Shown here: positions 40,201 through 44,460 of the stretch, piece by piece
Layout: every line of letters begins with the position of its first letter
Numbering within the stretch: position 1 is the first letter of the stretch
Source: Arcuatula senhousia
Lineage: Eukaryota; Mollusca; Bivalvia; Mytilida; Mytilidae
Direction: 5' to 3'
Assembly: GCA_963971305.1 (NCBI GenBank)
Contig: OZ020313.1
Coordinates: 20,967,260-21,031,259 of the forward strand
DNA length: 64,000 nucleotides
The notes under the pieces: model-generated
What the model saw: the letters and a program-made list of their open reading frames with translations, nothing else
Database searches by the model: none
Told to the model about the DNA's origin: nothing
Translations under genes and position numbers: made by a program

Positions 40201-43200
40201 AAAAACGTCTCGTTGAAGGCTGCTGGGGGTTGTCCATTGAGGTTTTCCTAAATTGACGCTTGATTGTGGGCTGAGTTGCGTACACTTATTCCACATCTTA
40301 TTTTTTTCTATTAAAGCAGCCGTTACGTAAAACATGCTTTTTCTGGAATCGGAATATCTGTTGCTTAGCATCCAATGAAATCATGTTCAAGCAATATGAT
40401 TTAGCATGAGGTGGAACCTGTCTATAATAATATATCTACGTTTAAAATCCGATGCAGCCATTTTTATTTTGTGAGAGCTCTCATAAATTGCATCGACGTA
40501 GCAAAATTGGAGGCAATGCCTATAATGGTGAATGGTTTTTAATCTTATCCTCTGGCTAAAGAAATAATTTTTCTCTTAAATATGTTATACCGGGTAACTA
40601 TTGTATTTTTTTTCATAATATTACAATAAAATGCTAGTCTATGGAAACGGTGCCAAACCGGTATGTTCCAGAAGACAAAGACGACATTTCAACGTTCTTG
40701 TACACTTTACGGGAAAATAAATGAGATACATAGGCTTTATATTTTAAACAAATCTTAACAGACAGTTTTACCTTACTCTTTAACCAAAATTATCTTTTAA
40801 AGAGTTTACTGAAAATCTTGCTTTGCAAAAGACAGAATGATACAAATATCTCATAATGTACATGTATTAAGTATTATTTTGGGGTGCAATCAACAATACC
40901 GATACCGATATTTTCACTTTTCTGAATGAATAAATTTCAAAAATGCAGAAATTTTATTTTCGACATGCTTTATTTCTCTACCTCTCCTGTCGACTTTTCA
41001 TTTTTTATAACTCCGTTGAGAAAGCTTTTAGTTTTTTTTTTTGCAATCATTATATCCGCTAATGATGACCAGTTTGTCAGACAGTTTTTGTTTTTGCCAA
41101 AACAAATTATTTTCTAAATAAAGGTAATAACAAAATTACTGAACTTGGAGAATCAATCTCAATTGTCCGTAAGACGAGACAAAACAAGGAAGACATACAG
41201 GAAAAATTGAAGATCGCAATGGTCCTGACTTGGTACAGGCATTTCCAAAGAATTGGTGGGTTAAACCAGGTTTTAAGGCGCGCCAAACCTCCCCTTCCCC
41301 TAAAATAAAGTAATGAGTTTGTACACAAATGACTTTTAGAAACATTTTTTTCCTCTTAAAAGTCAAAGAACCTACTCGATTGGCAGGCTTCTTGCGCATT
41401 GCTACAGGTAAATTAACAGACTTTTGCTCGTTTGACCGCCTTGTGGTCGTGTTCTTAAAAGAGAGGGATGCACAGTTTAACGTAGATTTATAATTTTAAA
41501 GTTCGTTGATTTCAACCATTCATAACATATGTCATGACAGCCGACCTTGAAGGATTTGTCGAGACCTGTTAAAACTTCAGTAAATGTTTAAATAAAATAT
41601 TTTTATCTTGCCAGTCTTTTTCTTTTTTTTCTTCTTTTTTTTTGTTACAAAATTGCCGTTTCATGGTTTTGACCAACATTTTATTGCAAAATAAAGAGGA
41701 ATCACAGTGTTGTACTTTTTGAGAGATAGAAATAATGAGATTTGGAATAAGTGTACGCCAACAAGCAGTAATATAAAAAAATAAAGAAAGAATGTGTCCA
41801 TGGGACACGGATGCCCCCGCTGGCCTAAAATAAAAAGTTGAAGTCCGGAAGGTCTGACAGTCGCTTAGGACGCATAGTTAATCATACTTAACCATCCTAC
41901 CAAGTTTCAAATCATTCCCATGTACGGTTTCTGAGAAAAGCTTGACGGAAATTTTCATGTCGATTTTGGTATCGGTCCAGCCGCAAACAGGAAGTAGATG
42001 TCTGACAGGTCTAAAATTCGCTTAGGACATATAGTTTGTCATACTGAACCATCCTACCAAGTTTCAAGTCATTCCCATGTACAGTTTCTGAGAAAAGCTT
42101 GACGGAAATTTTCATGTCGATTTTGGTATCGATCCAGCCCCAAACAGGAAGTAGATGTCCAACAGATCTAAAATTCGCTTAGGACATATAGTTGGTCATA
42201 CTGAACCATCCTACCAAGTTTCAAGTCATTCCCATTTAGGGTTTCTGAGAAAAGCTTGACGGAAATTCGTACGGACGTACGGACGGACGGACATGAGTAA
42301 AACTTAATGCCCCCGACATGTCGTCCCGGGGGCATAAAAACACAAAGAAAAACTGCAAGCAGTCTTCGACGAGGCCAGTAGCCGCTGCTCGCCGTTTTCC
42401 AATCGGCCAAAGGTCTAAATAAAATGTATATAATTCAAATCCAGTCTTGAAATAGCCTAAGATAGACTCCCTTCTTAAACAAAGAACAGAAAACATCACA
42501 AAGACAAGTACAAAACAACAGGCACACATAAAATGTGGTGGGGTTAAACAACCTGAGTCCTCCCCGTATCTATAATCCCAAATAATACAGAGAAATTAAC
42601 TTTAACTTGACTTTTAATATTCTATGTTCGTTTTTCCAGTTGTCACGCTTGCTACATTAGGAGCATTTATACGTCGTCGCATTCTTCACGAGCATAAACA
42701 GTATATATTCTAATTATAATTCTAATATTAAGTTCAGATTACAAGTCAAATGGTAGCAAAACTAGTTTTGGTAATAATGCTATAATTTTAAGGAAAAAAC
42801 ACTTTGTAATCCTAAAATGAAATGAGAACAGTATCACCTAAAGTTACTCGAAATCGGTGGAACTTTTTCATCCTGTCTTTTTTTGCATACGACAGGAAAA
42901 ATGTTATTCAATTTGTCAGACAGTTTTTTTTTAATTTTGTTCTATAAGCTTAGGTATTAAGTAATATAAACAAATTTCTAGTAAATTATGGAAACTGCTC
43001 CATCATTTGTCCTTTGCCTCCTCCATTCACCAGCAACTTTCTATACTTTGCCGCCTTTATCGATTTTAAAATTTTTCACGAGGCAAAAACTTGCAATGTC
43101 GAATGACGTCATTTTAGGCCAAGGGGTGTTTAAATAAAAAAAAATAAATACCATCTGTGTGTTTCTTAATTCGGTTAAACTAAATACCTGTTTGTCCATT

Positions 43201-44334
43201 AGTAATGGGTCCATCCTTCAATGTTAGGTTAGTAACATTATATATACCTGTAAAAATTCAAATTTGTAAACTGTACAAAAACTGTGAATTCAAAATAAAA
43301 ACGCTTGATTTTTTATAGAATCATCAATAACAATTTCTAAAAAGATGAACTTAATATGTCGCCTACAACGTGTTGCAAGGCGATATGTAGGAATCACTTT
43401 GACACCACTATCCATTGTCTTGCGAGCAAGGATCTTGGGACAGATTATTTATTTCCAACTTTTTCCAGGCCAGTATATTTATTTACAAATACTGACACCC
43501 CCCCCCCCCCCAAAAAAAAAAAAAATCAAACGGTCGTCCCCTAAGTACTTTTTTCAAGCATTGCTTTACCAAATGTCCTTAGACTGCAGTGTAAAGAAAT
43601 CTGTCACAGTTCTCCAGGAATCTTTATGTCAAAGTCTCTTGGTAGACACTTACATTTAGCTACCTCTTAAAATGCCTTATTTAGTCAAGCAAATTTATAC
43701 CCGCAGCTCATTTTCTTTCTGTTTACCAAATACATATATATAATATCATAAGACGCATGCAACATACGTCTTCCATGCATGCATAGTTATCCATTACTAT
43801 TAGTCCTTTGTCGTCTATTAACAATTTTAAAAATCTCTAAAATCACTAATTCAAACCAATTAGACCCAGACTCGGTGATAACTTATTGACATTATAAGAT
43901 CATTTAAATGGATCTCTCATGAAAAGCCACTGTTCCCAAAAGGAGACCATATATAATGTAAATACCCTTATTAAATTAAGCAACCGTTAAAGAGAAACTG
44001 AACATTATACATTTAATGACTAGATGATTTATCAACCCAAGAGATCAGATAATTACCGAGGCCATCGGCCGAGGGTTGATAAATCATGATATTAACTGAA
44101 ATCTAAAGTTGTCAATTGTTTCATTATATGACACATACAACAATTTTTTTTTCAAAAACTCGATTTTTTATAAAGTTCTCCATCTTCCGTTCTTGCTTTC
44201 ATATAACCCTGACAAATTGGAATCTAACTGACTGCAAGACATTTATTCGAAGTTTTCATCGTGTGATTATTCCCTTAAATATGATTTAAAAGTTCACACT
44301 GCAGAATCAGTTGCTAACCTTGTGGTTTTGGCAT
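4871..44334 (-). CDS. PDX1: PDX1/SNZ pyridoxal 5'-phosphate synthase, synthase (lyase) subunit; whole gene, six exons
   Basis: Joined exons 44334-44319, 43247-43188, 23478-23297, 14148-14028, 10093-9764 and 5178-4871 give 1017 bp, 338 residues plus stop. All junctions are GT-AG and keep frame. The family condenses ribose 5-phosphate or ribulose 5-phosphate with glyceraldehyde 3-phosphate and ammonia to make pyridoxal 5'-phosphate as a (beta/alpha)8 barrel, usually a dodecamer bound to PDX2. Visible hallmarks: IIMDV with Asp45, [10 protein letters not shown] with Lys102, RTKGEAGTG with Lys170, then GGLATPAD and [10 protein letters not shown] for phosphate binding. Spacing of Asp45, Lys102 and Lys170 (57 and 68 residues) equals that of the catalytic residues of Bacillus PdxS (Asp24, Lys81, Lys149), so the core has no indel. 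The protein is some 30-40 residues longer than typical because of a 20-25-residue leader and a divergent C-terminal tail. No signal peptide is evident, so it is probably cytosolic. A weak ATTAAA poly(A) signal lies about 87 bp past the stop (minus strand of 4779-4784). Exons 3-6 are near certain; exons 1-2 are inferred. Confidence 0.93.
5460..6603 (-). mobile_element. Hairpin-ended non-autonomous element, AACAAGAGGCTCC/GTGAGCT family, copy A
   Basis: Plus-strand left end AGCTCACCTGACCC-GAA-GGGTCATGTGAGCT is a near-perfect hairpin; the right end GGCTCTTGGGAGCCTCTTGTT is another. The interior holds two diverged copies of a unit including GTTAACTCCTCTGACAC and GGTCGTAAAACATGGCCGC. No coding capacity. 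It lies in PDX1 intron 5. Confidence 0.7.
6604..7880. other. Unassigned intronic stretch with a short Penelope-tail fragment
   Basis: 6618-6655 carries TGTATCGCGTACACTTATTCCACA, a fragment of the Penelope-type 3' tail seen elsewhere. The remainder (PDX1 intron 5) shows no gene; 6940-6957 is a C-rich run. Confidence 0.5.
7881..8425 (+). mobile_element. AACAAGAGTTAACA/GTCTCG family element, copy 1
   Basis: It begins AACAAGAGTTAACATCAAAG then TATGTCTCGACTG; the interior has two copies of an ACCAAGTTTCAT / AGTTCTTGAGATATGGAGGTGCTC unit, then GCCACCGCCGCCGG, then CCCGCTCTGCTTCGCAGAC. Homologous to 38673-39426. No protein. Confidence 0.7.
8426..9179. other. Intronic stretch with degenerate element ends
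   Basis: 8755-8815 resembles the GTGAGCT hairpin end (CATGACCAAAGATGATGTGAGC, then GTCGTCTGTCTG). 8868-8930 has GACGGACGGGC and a degenerate 3' hairpin CCCGCTTCTTTCGTAGGTGG. Nothing coding. Confidence 0.45.
9180..9376. mobile_element. MITE-like segment rich in AAAGATCGATCTTT palindromes
   Basis: AAGATCGATCTTT occurs several times in both orientations; one end is TTACACTGCAAGAAAGATCG and the other ends GTGTAAACAGGGCC. TTACACT/AGTGTAA gives a short inverted terminal match. No ORF. Confidence 0.55.
9764..10093 (-). CDS. PDX1: PDX1 exon 5: second catalytic lysine, residues 127-236
   Basis: This is the largest exon, 330 bp. It reads [60 protein letters not shown] and [13 protein letters not shown]. 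Lys170 in RTKGEAGTG corresponds to the second catalytic lysine that accepts the intermediate during closure of the pyridine ring. Acceptor TTATTTCAG; donor TTAG|GTAAAT leaves one base, which with CG of exon 6 gives Ala237 and restores GGLATPAD. There is no internal stop or frameshift. Confidence 0.97.
10480..10560. mobile_element. Degenerate 3' end of a pearl-like element
   Basis: ACGGACGAACAGACG followed by TATGCCCCTACTTTCGTAGAGG resembles the microsatellite plus hairpin end of complete copies. The rest of the element is not recognisable. Confidence 0.45.
10545..10615. repeat. Direct repeat A, copy 1
   Basis: About 69 bp beginning TAGTCTCATTGACTGATGAC and ending TAATATCCATGCT, identical to 12525-12593. 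Confidence 0.85.
10669..10926. repeat. Minisatellite with core GGCCTAGGTGGCCATGCAC
   Basis: Ten or so copies of a 20-31-bp unit with constant CCTAGGTGG(C/T)CA and variable spacer TGATAATTTATA. The core contains the palindrome GGCCTAGG. It lies in PDX1 intron 4. Confidence 0.9.
10927..12450. other. Unassigned intronic stretch
   Basis: No coding frame above chance. 11637-11705 has a splice-acceptor-like TTACTTTCAG followed by less AT-rich sequence, which could be an exon of a non-coding plus-strand transcript; the signal is weak. Confidence 0.35.
12451..12593. repeat. Direct repeats B (copy 1) and A (copy 2), adjacent
   Basis: 12451-12520 (GAGTTTTACTTCCCATAACT ... ATATGGGTA) is repeated identically at 12891-12960; 12525-12593 repeats 10545-10615. 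B runs straight into A here, whereas at the other loci each stands alone. Confidence 0.85.
12723..12867. mobile_element. Small MITE, about 145 bp
   Basis: Inverted termini AGATACACCAAATGTGGACA and TGTCCACATTTTGGTGT-ACGTATCT, with about 20 matching bases per side and AT-rich interior. It sits between the two B repeats. Confidence 0.75.
12891..12960. repeat. Direct repeat B, copy 2
   Basis: About 70 bp identical to 12451-12520, beginning GAGTTTTACTTCCCATAACT. Confidence 0.85.
13229..13740 (+). mobile_element. SINE-like dispersed repeat, about 510 bp
   Basis: GC-richer than its surroundings. It begins ACCCGTGCGGGTGCCGGTGG, contains CACCGTGTCGGGGAAAATGT, and ends GGCAATAACTTATTTACTAACTAACTAAAT, a simple-sequence tail as in SINEs. 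Three other full or partial copies lie at 27735-28735. I cannot identify a tRNA or 5S head with confidence. Confidence 0.65.
14028..14148 (-). CDS. PDX1: PDX1 exon 4: first catalytic lysine, residues 87-126
   Basis: The exon reads [21 protein letters not shown] then [19 protein letters not shown]. Lys102 in [10 protein letters not shown] aligns with the Bacillus PdxS lysine that forms the first covalent intermediate with the pentose phosphate. The Cys after it replaces the usual Ala. Acceptor GAACAG is followed by a phase-0 start; the donor GAAG|GTATAAG leaves one base that completes Val127 with exon 5. Codon phase and the unbroken alignment across both junctions make this exon secure. Confidence 0.96.
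14206..14492 (+). mobile_element. Degenerate pearl-like element fragment
   Basis: GCTACTCACAAATAAATACG, AAGATTTTTAAAAGTTTTATGAAAATCCAC and GTTGTGGATAAGAGATGGGTACC are diverged versions of the 2080-3178 element and its 174-bp unit. Confidence 0.65.
14669..17924 (+). mobile_element. Hairpin-ended element, GAGGCTCC/GTGAGCT family, copy B, split by a nested insertion
   Basis: Left end AACAAGAAGCTCCCAGGAGC; right end ACATGGACCTCGGTCCAGGTGAGCT. The interior has about four copies of a 170-bp unit with GGGGCTGTAACCCCTATAAG, then a GACGACGACAGACGACG microsatellite. It is cut between 15489 and 17546 by the composite insertion; removing that rejoins GGAGACTT..TAGAACTTTTGATG in register with copy C. Confidence 0.8.
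15490..17545. mobile_element. 2.06-kb composite insertion with identical 652-bp terminal direct repeats, TTA target duplication
   Basis: 15490-16141 and 16894-17545 look identical (constant offset of 1404). Each starts GGATGTGG and ends CCACATCC, so each repeat carries its own 8-bp inverted ends. TTA precedes 15490 and follows 17545. The 752-bp middle has no notable ORF. An 86-codon AT-rich frame occurs in both repeats but is low complexity. The 3-bp TTA duplication suggests a PIF/Harbinger-type DNA element rather than an LTR retroelement. Confidence 0.8.
17947..19129 (+). mobile_element. Hairpin-ended element, GAGGCTCC/GTGAGCT family, copy C (intact)
   Basis: Starts AACAAGAGGCTCCCAGGAGC, ends CACATGACACTTCGGGTCAGGTGAGCT with the hairpin pair. 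Two copies of an internal unit (AACTCTTAAACGGTTGATCTG; GGCGCCATGTTGGTTGG) and GACAGACGACAGACGACGG before the end. It follows copy B by only 22 bp. No coding. Confidence 0.8.
19130..20990. other. Intronic stretch with a terminal-hairpin relic
   Basis: 20150-20182 holds ATATCTCCCAAACA-TAG-TGTTTGGGAGATATA, the 3' hairpin type of a pearl-like element whose body upstream is too diverged to delimit. No gene seen in the remainder. Confidence 0.55.
20992..21726 (+). mobile_element. Penelope-like element 3' end (C-terminal codons plus 3'UTR)
   Basis: Frame ends [19 protein letters not shown] before the stop, then a 3'UTR with AATAGGGGGAAGGTTGGATC and GTCGCGTACACTTATTCCACATCTC. Nearly identical over 545 bp to 36806-37362. 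Confidence 0.8.
22300..22625 (+). mobile_element. Degenerate pearl-like element
   Basis: Two diverged 174-bp-type units (GGAGGTGCACATGTAAATTG; GTTTAAGGCGGAACTGCGG) and an end GTAACGGAAGGACAGAC then CCCCTATCACTATATACC, matching the end of 2080-3178. The final hairpin is broken. Confidence 0.65.
22825..22925 (-). mobile_element. Penelope-type pLTR fragment carrying a hammerhead ribozyme motif
   Basis: Shares about 100 bp with 23172-23277 (ACAAATGACAACAAAGTTCC ... ACCAAAAATATTG). See the ncRNA entry inside it. Confidence 0.75.
22858..22901 (-). ncRNA. Hammerhead ribozyme-like motif (Penelope type), copy 1
   Basis: Minus strand: GCGCCU, then CUGAUGA, stem II GUCU-UGAAU-AGAC, GAA, stem III of two pairs AC-GCGC-GU, C (cleavage site), then AGGCGU. 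Stem I pairs GCGCCU with AGGCGU. All invariant core bases are present, and the very short stem III is typical of Penelope-like element hammerheads. Confidence 0.75.
23172..23277 (-). mobile_element. Penelope-type pLTR fragment, second copy, next to PDX1 exon 3
   Basis: Same sequence as 22825-22925; its end lies about 20 bp from the PDX1 exon-3 donor. Confidence 0.75.
23216..23259 (-). ncRNA. Hammerhead ribozyme-like motif, copy 2
   Basis: Same core as copy 1, but stem I has one mismatch because the 3' strand is AGACGU. It would sit in the primary PDX1 transcript, in sense orientation, just past the exon-3 donor. Confidence 0.65.
23297..23478 (-). CDS. PDX1: PDX1 exon 3: conserved N-terminal barrel, residues 26-86
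   Basis: Frame reads from [15 protein letters not shown] through [39 protein letters not shown] to TDPK. These are the most conserved PdxS/PDX1 segments. Asp45 in IIMDV corresponds to the Asp that contacts the pentose substrate; RVPADIR with GGVARM is a family signature. Acceptor is TTTCTTAAG, donor AAG|GTACTA, exit phase 0. A Penelope-type repeat carrying a hammerhead-like motif ends only about 20 bp past the donor on the intron side, so this splice site has kept function beside a recent insertion. Confidence 0.95.
23797..24182. mobile_element. Truncated element fragments
   Basis: 23797-23836 is the first 40 bp of the AACAAGAGTTAACA family, broken off after TCTCGCCTGCCGG. 23848-23885 (TCAATTGCACGTGCAATTACG) matches 9484-9508. 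The rest has a repeated GAGAGGTTGATAAATCAG. Confidence 0.6.
24188..24724. mobile_element. MITE with 26-27-bp terminal inverted repeats, probably mariner-like
   Basis: Left terminus ATACTAATGGAAAAAAGAAA-CTGTGCAT, right terminus its complement with one difference (ATACTCATGG...). A flanking TA on each side fits a TA target duplication. The 530-bp interior is AT-rich without coding. Confidence 0.85.
24825..25020 (+). mobile_element. Degenerate pearl-like element end
   Basis: CGTCCGTCCGTTTGTGCGTCCG microsatellite followed by weakly conserved core. The short frame over it is not a gene. Confidence 0.4.
25241..25279. repeat. 39-base poly(A) tract
   Basis: Uninterrupted A run, either a retroposon tail or simple sequence; no retroposon body is evident on its left. 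Confidence 0.9.
25280..26289. other. Unassigned intronic stretch
   Basis: AT-rich sequence of PDX1 intron 2, with a G run at 25471-25480. No gene or repeat recognised. Confidence 0.4.
27735..28376 (-). mobile_element. SINE-like repeat, partial 3' copy followed by a full copy
   Basis: 27735-27861 is a 3' fragment (AGTTATTGC...CTCCCAAGCAGCACGATTTC) and 27862-28376 a full-length copy, both in reverse orientation to 13229-13740, ending in the ACCCGCACGGG head. Confidence 0.65.
28377..28730 (-). mobile_element. SINE-like repeat, third tandem copy, diverged and shortened
   Basis: Continues directly from the head of the previous copy (GTGGAGGAAATGGGGACATC) to GTGACCCGCACGG, with internal deletions. 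Confidence 0.65.
28934..29737 (-). mobile_element. Penelope-like element 3'UTR, with a LINE-tail insertion
   Basis: Reverse complement of the 20992-21726 and 36806-37362 tails, directly downstream of the RT frame at 29738. It is interrupted at 29058-29199 by sequence starting (AATC)n AACTTTTATTGCC, flanked by TATAAT, which looks like a short 3' fragment of another retroposon. Confidence 0.8.
29738..30652 (-). CDS. Penelope-like reverse transcriptase, C-terminal two thirds (5'-truncated)
   Basis: The open minus frame starts after a stop near 30655 and reads [34 protein letters not shown], then [21 protein letters not shown] (RT motif 4 region) and [15 protein letters not shown] (catalytic YLDD). 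It continues [38 protein letters not shown] and [18 protein letters not shown]. This is the PMGTNCAPL / YLDD family widespread in molluscs and cnidarians and assigned to Penelope-like elements. N-terminal motifs are missing and the tail after NWLK is frameshifted ([11 protein letters not shown]), so no endonuclease domain is seen. It lies in PDX1 intron 2 in the same orientation as PDX1. Probably inactive, though one of the better preserved copies here. Confidence 0.85.
30653..32165. other. Intronic stretch with Penelope 5' remnants
   Basis: 30870-30900 repeats ATACAAATGACAACAAAGTTCC of the hammerhead-bearing pLTR, then breaks off. 31060-31420 has traces of a related RT frame on the minus strand too decayed to delimit. 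Nothing else recognised. Confidence 0.4.
32486..32660 (+). mobile_element. Penelope-type 3' tail fragment
   Basis: GCAGTGCCAAATGGCCTCGTTGAAGGCTGC ... GTCGCGTACACTTATTCCACATCTC, the common tail of this family in a diverged subtype. The same 110 bp recurs at 32840-32955. Confidence 0.7.
32840..32960 (+). mobile_element. Penelope-type 3' tail fragment, repeated
   Basis: Near-identical to 32534-32660 (CAAATGGCCTCGTTGAAGGC to TATTCCACATCTC), suggesting a local duplication of the tail. Confidence 0.75.
32961..34475. other. Unassigned intronic stretch
   Basis: PDX1 intron 2. I see no gene, RNA or repeat above chance. Confidence 0.4.
34476..35260 (+). mobile_element. Pearl-like element with about 190-bp tandem repeat, AACAAGGGGTTGCA family, copy 1
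   Basis: Starts AACAAGGGGTTGCACTTAGT and CGTGCTAAGCATACCCCCACTC; four units with AAACAGGAAGTAGATGATGG and GAAACCAATCCATC; then (ACGG/ACAG)n; end GCCCCCTCTCTTACGAGTGGGGGTATAATT. Reverse copy at 52489-53253. Confidence 0.8.
35261..36640. other. Unassigned intronic stretch
   Basis: No gene. A foldback-like GAGGTTAATATAA / ATAGGTTGACATC pair occurs near 35815-35930, of low significance. Confidence 0.35.
36640..36695 (-). mobile_element. Short Penelope-type tail fragment
   Basis: AGAGATGTGGAATAAGTGAACGAGACACAACC is the reverse of the common tail. Confidence 0.6.
36806..37362 (+). mobile_element. Penelope-like element 3' end, near-identical twin of 20992-21726
   Basis: ATTGTTTTGACGTGGGGTGT to ATTCCACATCTCAATA with only a handful of differences from the other copy over 545 bp, implying recent spread. 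Confidence 0.85.
37402..38191. mobile_element. Snapback element built of AATTGAAGATAGGT minisatellite with 18-bp inverted termini
   Basis: Ends GGAACGCCAAATTAACAT and ATGTTAATTTGGCGTTCC are perfect inverted repeats. The 750-bp interior is about 40 units of AATTGAAGATA(GGT/TCTTC) type: mostly ACCTATCTTCAAT in the left half and mostly ATTGAAGATAGGT in the right half, so it can fold into one long hairpin. Flanks AGATAACTAT and AAAGATAACT share GATAACT. Confidence 0.85.
38673..39426 (+). mobile_element. AACAAGAGTTAACA/GTCTCG family element, copy 2 (complete)
   Basis: Starts AACAAGAGTTAACACTAAAG, then GTCTCGCCTGC, and ends GCAGGCGAGAC, an inverted pair of 11 bp. Three internal units of about 170 bp (CATACCAAGTTTCATCAACC; AAGTCACTCAACC). 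A GCCGCCGCC-type tract stands near the end where other families carry ACGG. Confidence 0.8.
39427..39725 (-). mobile_element. Penelope-like 3'UTR fragment, minus
   Basis: AATCACAATGGAAAACAGCC through GTGGCGGGGTTAAAC to GAGAGAACCTGAGGCAAGAG is the reversed tail; it faces the plus copy at 39775-40310. Confidence 0.75.
39775..40310 (+). mobile_element. Penelope-like 3' end, plus
   Basis: TTGATAATTTGATAGTAACT, TCTAAGCTAGCTGTCAGTAA, GGGGGAAGGTTAGGCCCC and GTACACTTATTCCACATC in order, diverged from 53815-54523. With 39427-39725 it forms a foldback of opposed tails. Confidence 0.75.
40311..41781. other. Unassigned intronic stretch with short Penelope-tail scraps
   Basis: 41240-41310 (GTGGGTTAAACCAGG, CTCCCCTTCCCCT) and 41735-41765 (GATTTGGAATAAGTGTACGC) are reversed tail scraps. 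No gene recognised. Confidence 0.45.
41782..42340 (+). mobile_element. Pearl-like element with about 165-bp tandem repeat
   Basis: 5' hairpin GTGTCCATGGGACAC then ATGCCCCCG; three units with AACCATCCTACCAAGTTTCA and AGAAAAGCTTGACGG; ACGGACGTACGGACGGACGG; 3' hairpin TGCCCCCGACATGTCGTCCCGGGGGCA. No coding. Confidence 0.8.
42341..42560 (-). mobile_element. Penelope-like 3'UTR fragment
   Basis: Reversed tail pieces: AACTGCAAGCAGTCTTCGACGAGG, CACATAAAATGTGGTGGGGTTAAAC. It directly abuts the previous element. Confidence 0.65.
42561..43187. other. Unassigned intronic stretch
   Basis: End of PDX1 intron 2 nearest exon 2. Nothing recognised. Confidence 0.4.
43188..43247 (-). CDS. PDX1: PDX1 coding exon 2 (N-terminal leader)
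   Basis: This 60-bp exon is bounded by TTTTTACAG on the acceptor side and CAG|GTATTT at the donor. Only one frame is open, reading [20 protein letters not shown], and its last base completes Gly26 with exon 3. The leader is not part of the catalytic barrel; plant PDX1 proteins also carry a variable leader containing NG just before the conserved K-V-x-G-L-A-Q-M. Support is the splice-site pair and phase match to both neighbours; there is little family conservation to lean on. It is separated from exon 3 by a 19.7-kb intron filled with repeats. Confidence 0.65.
44319..44334 (-). CDS. PDX1: PDX1 coding exon 1 (start codon, residues 1-5; inferred)
   Basis: Reading the minus strand, ATGCCAAAACCACAAG is followed by GTTAGC, a usable donor. 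It leaves one base of a codon, exactly the phase exon 2 needs (G|GT, Gly6), giving the leader MPKPQG. The start has A at -3. Caution: three upstream ATGs about 24-58 bases away are in another frame. If they lie in the transcript they open a short ORF of about 32 codons that overlaps this start and stops in exon 2. Either transcription begins after them, or they act as an uORF, or the true first exon is elsewhere. An exon of 16 coding bases cannot be proven by eye. Confidence 0.5.
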
Positions 44335-44394
44335 CTTTCTCTGTTAAGCTTCATCATAGAGAATCTCTTATTTGCTGTTGACACAGCCATTCTA

Positions 44395-44452
44395 CCAGTC
44401 TGATTAAAATACAGCCCCCTGAAAGTCAGGGGGCTGTATTTTAATCAGACTG
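44395..44452. mobile_element. Tiny perfect foldback element 61 bp upstream of the PDX1 start, 8-bp flanking duplication
   Basis: Arms of 27 bp (44396-44422 and 44426-44452) are perfectly complementary around a 3-base loop; the tip is CAGCCCCCTGA-AAG-TCAGGGGGCTG. CCATTCTA stands on both sides (44387-44394 and 44453-44460), the size expected of a hAT-like target duplication. It lies in the 5' region of PDX1 and would form a very stable RNA hairpin if transcribed in the leader. Confidence 0.85.
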
Positions 44453-44460
44453 CCATTCTA

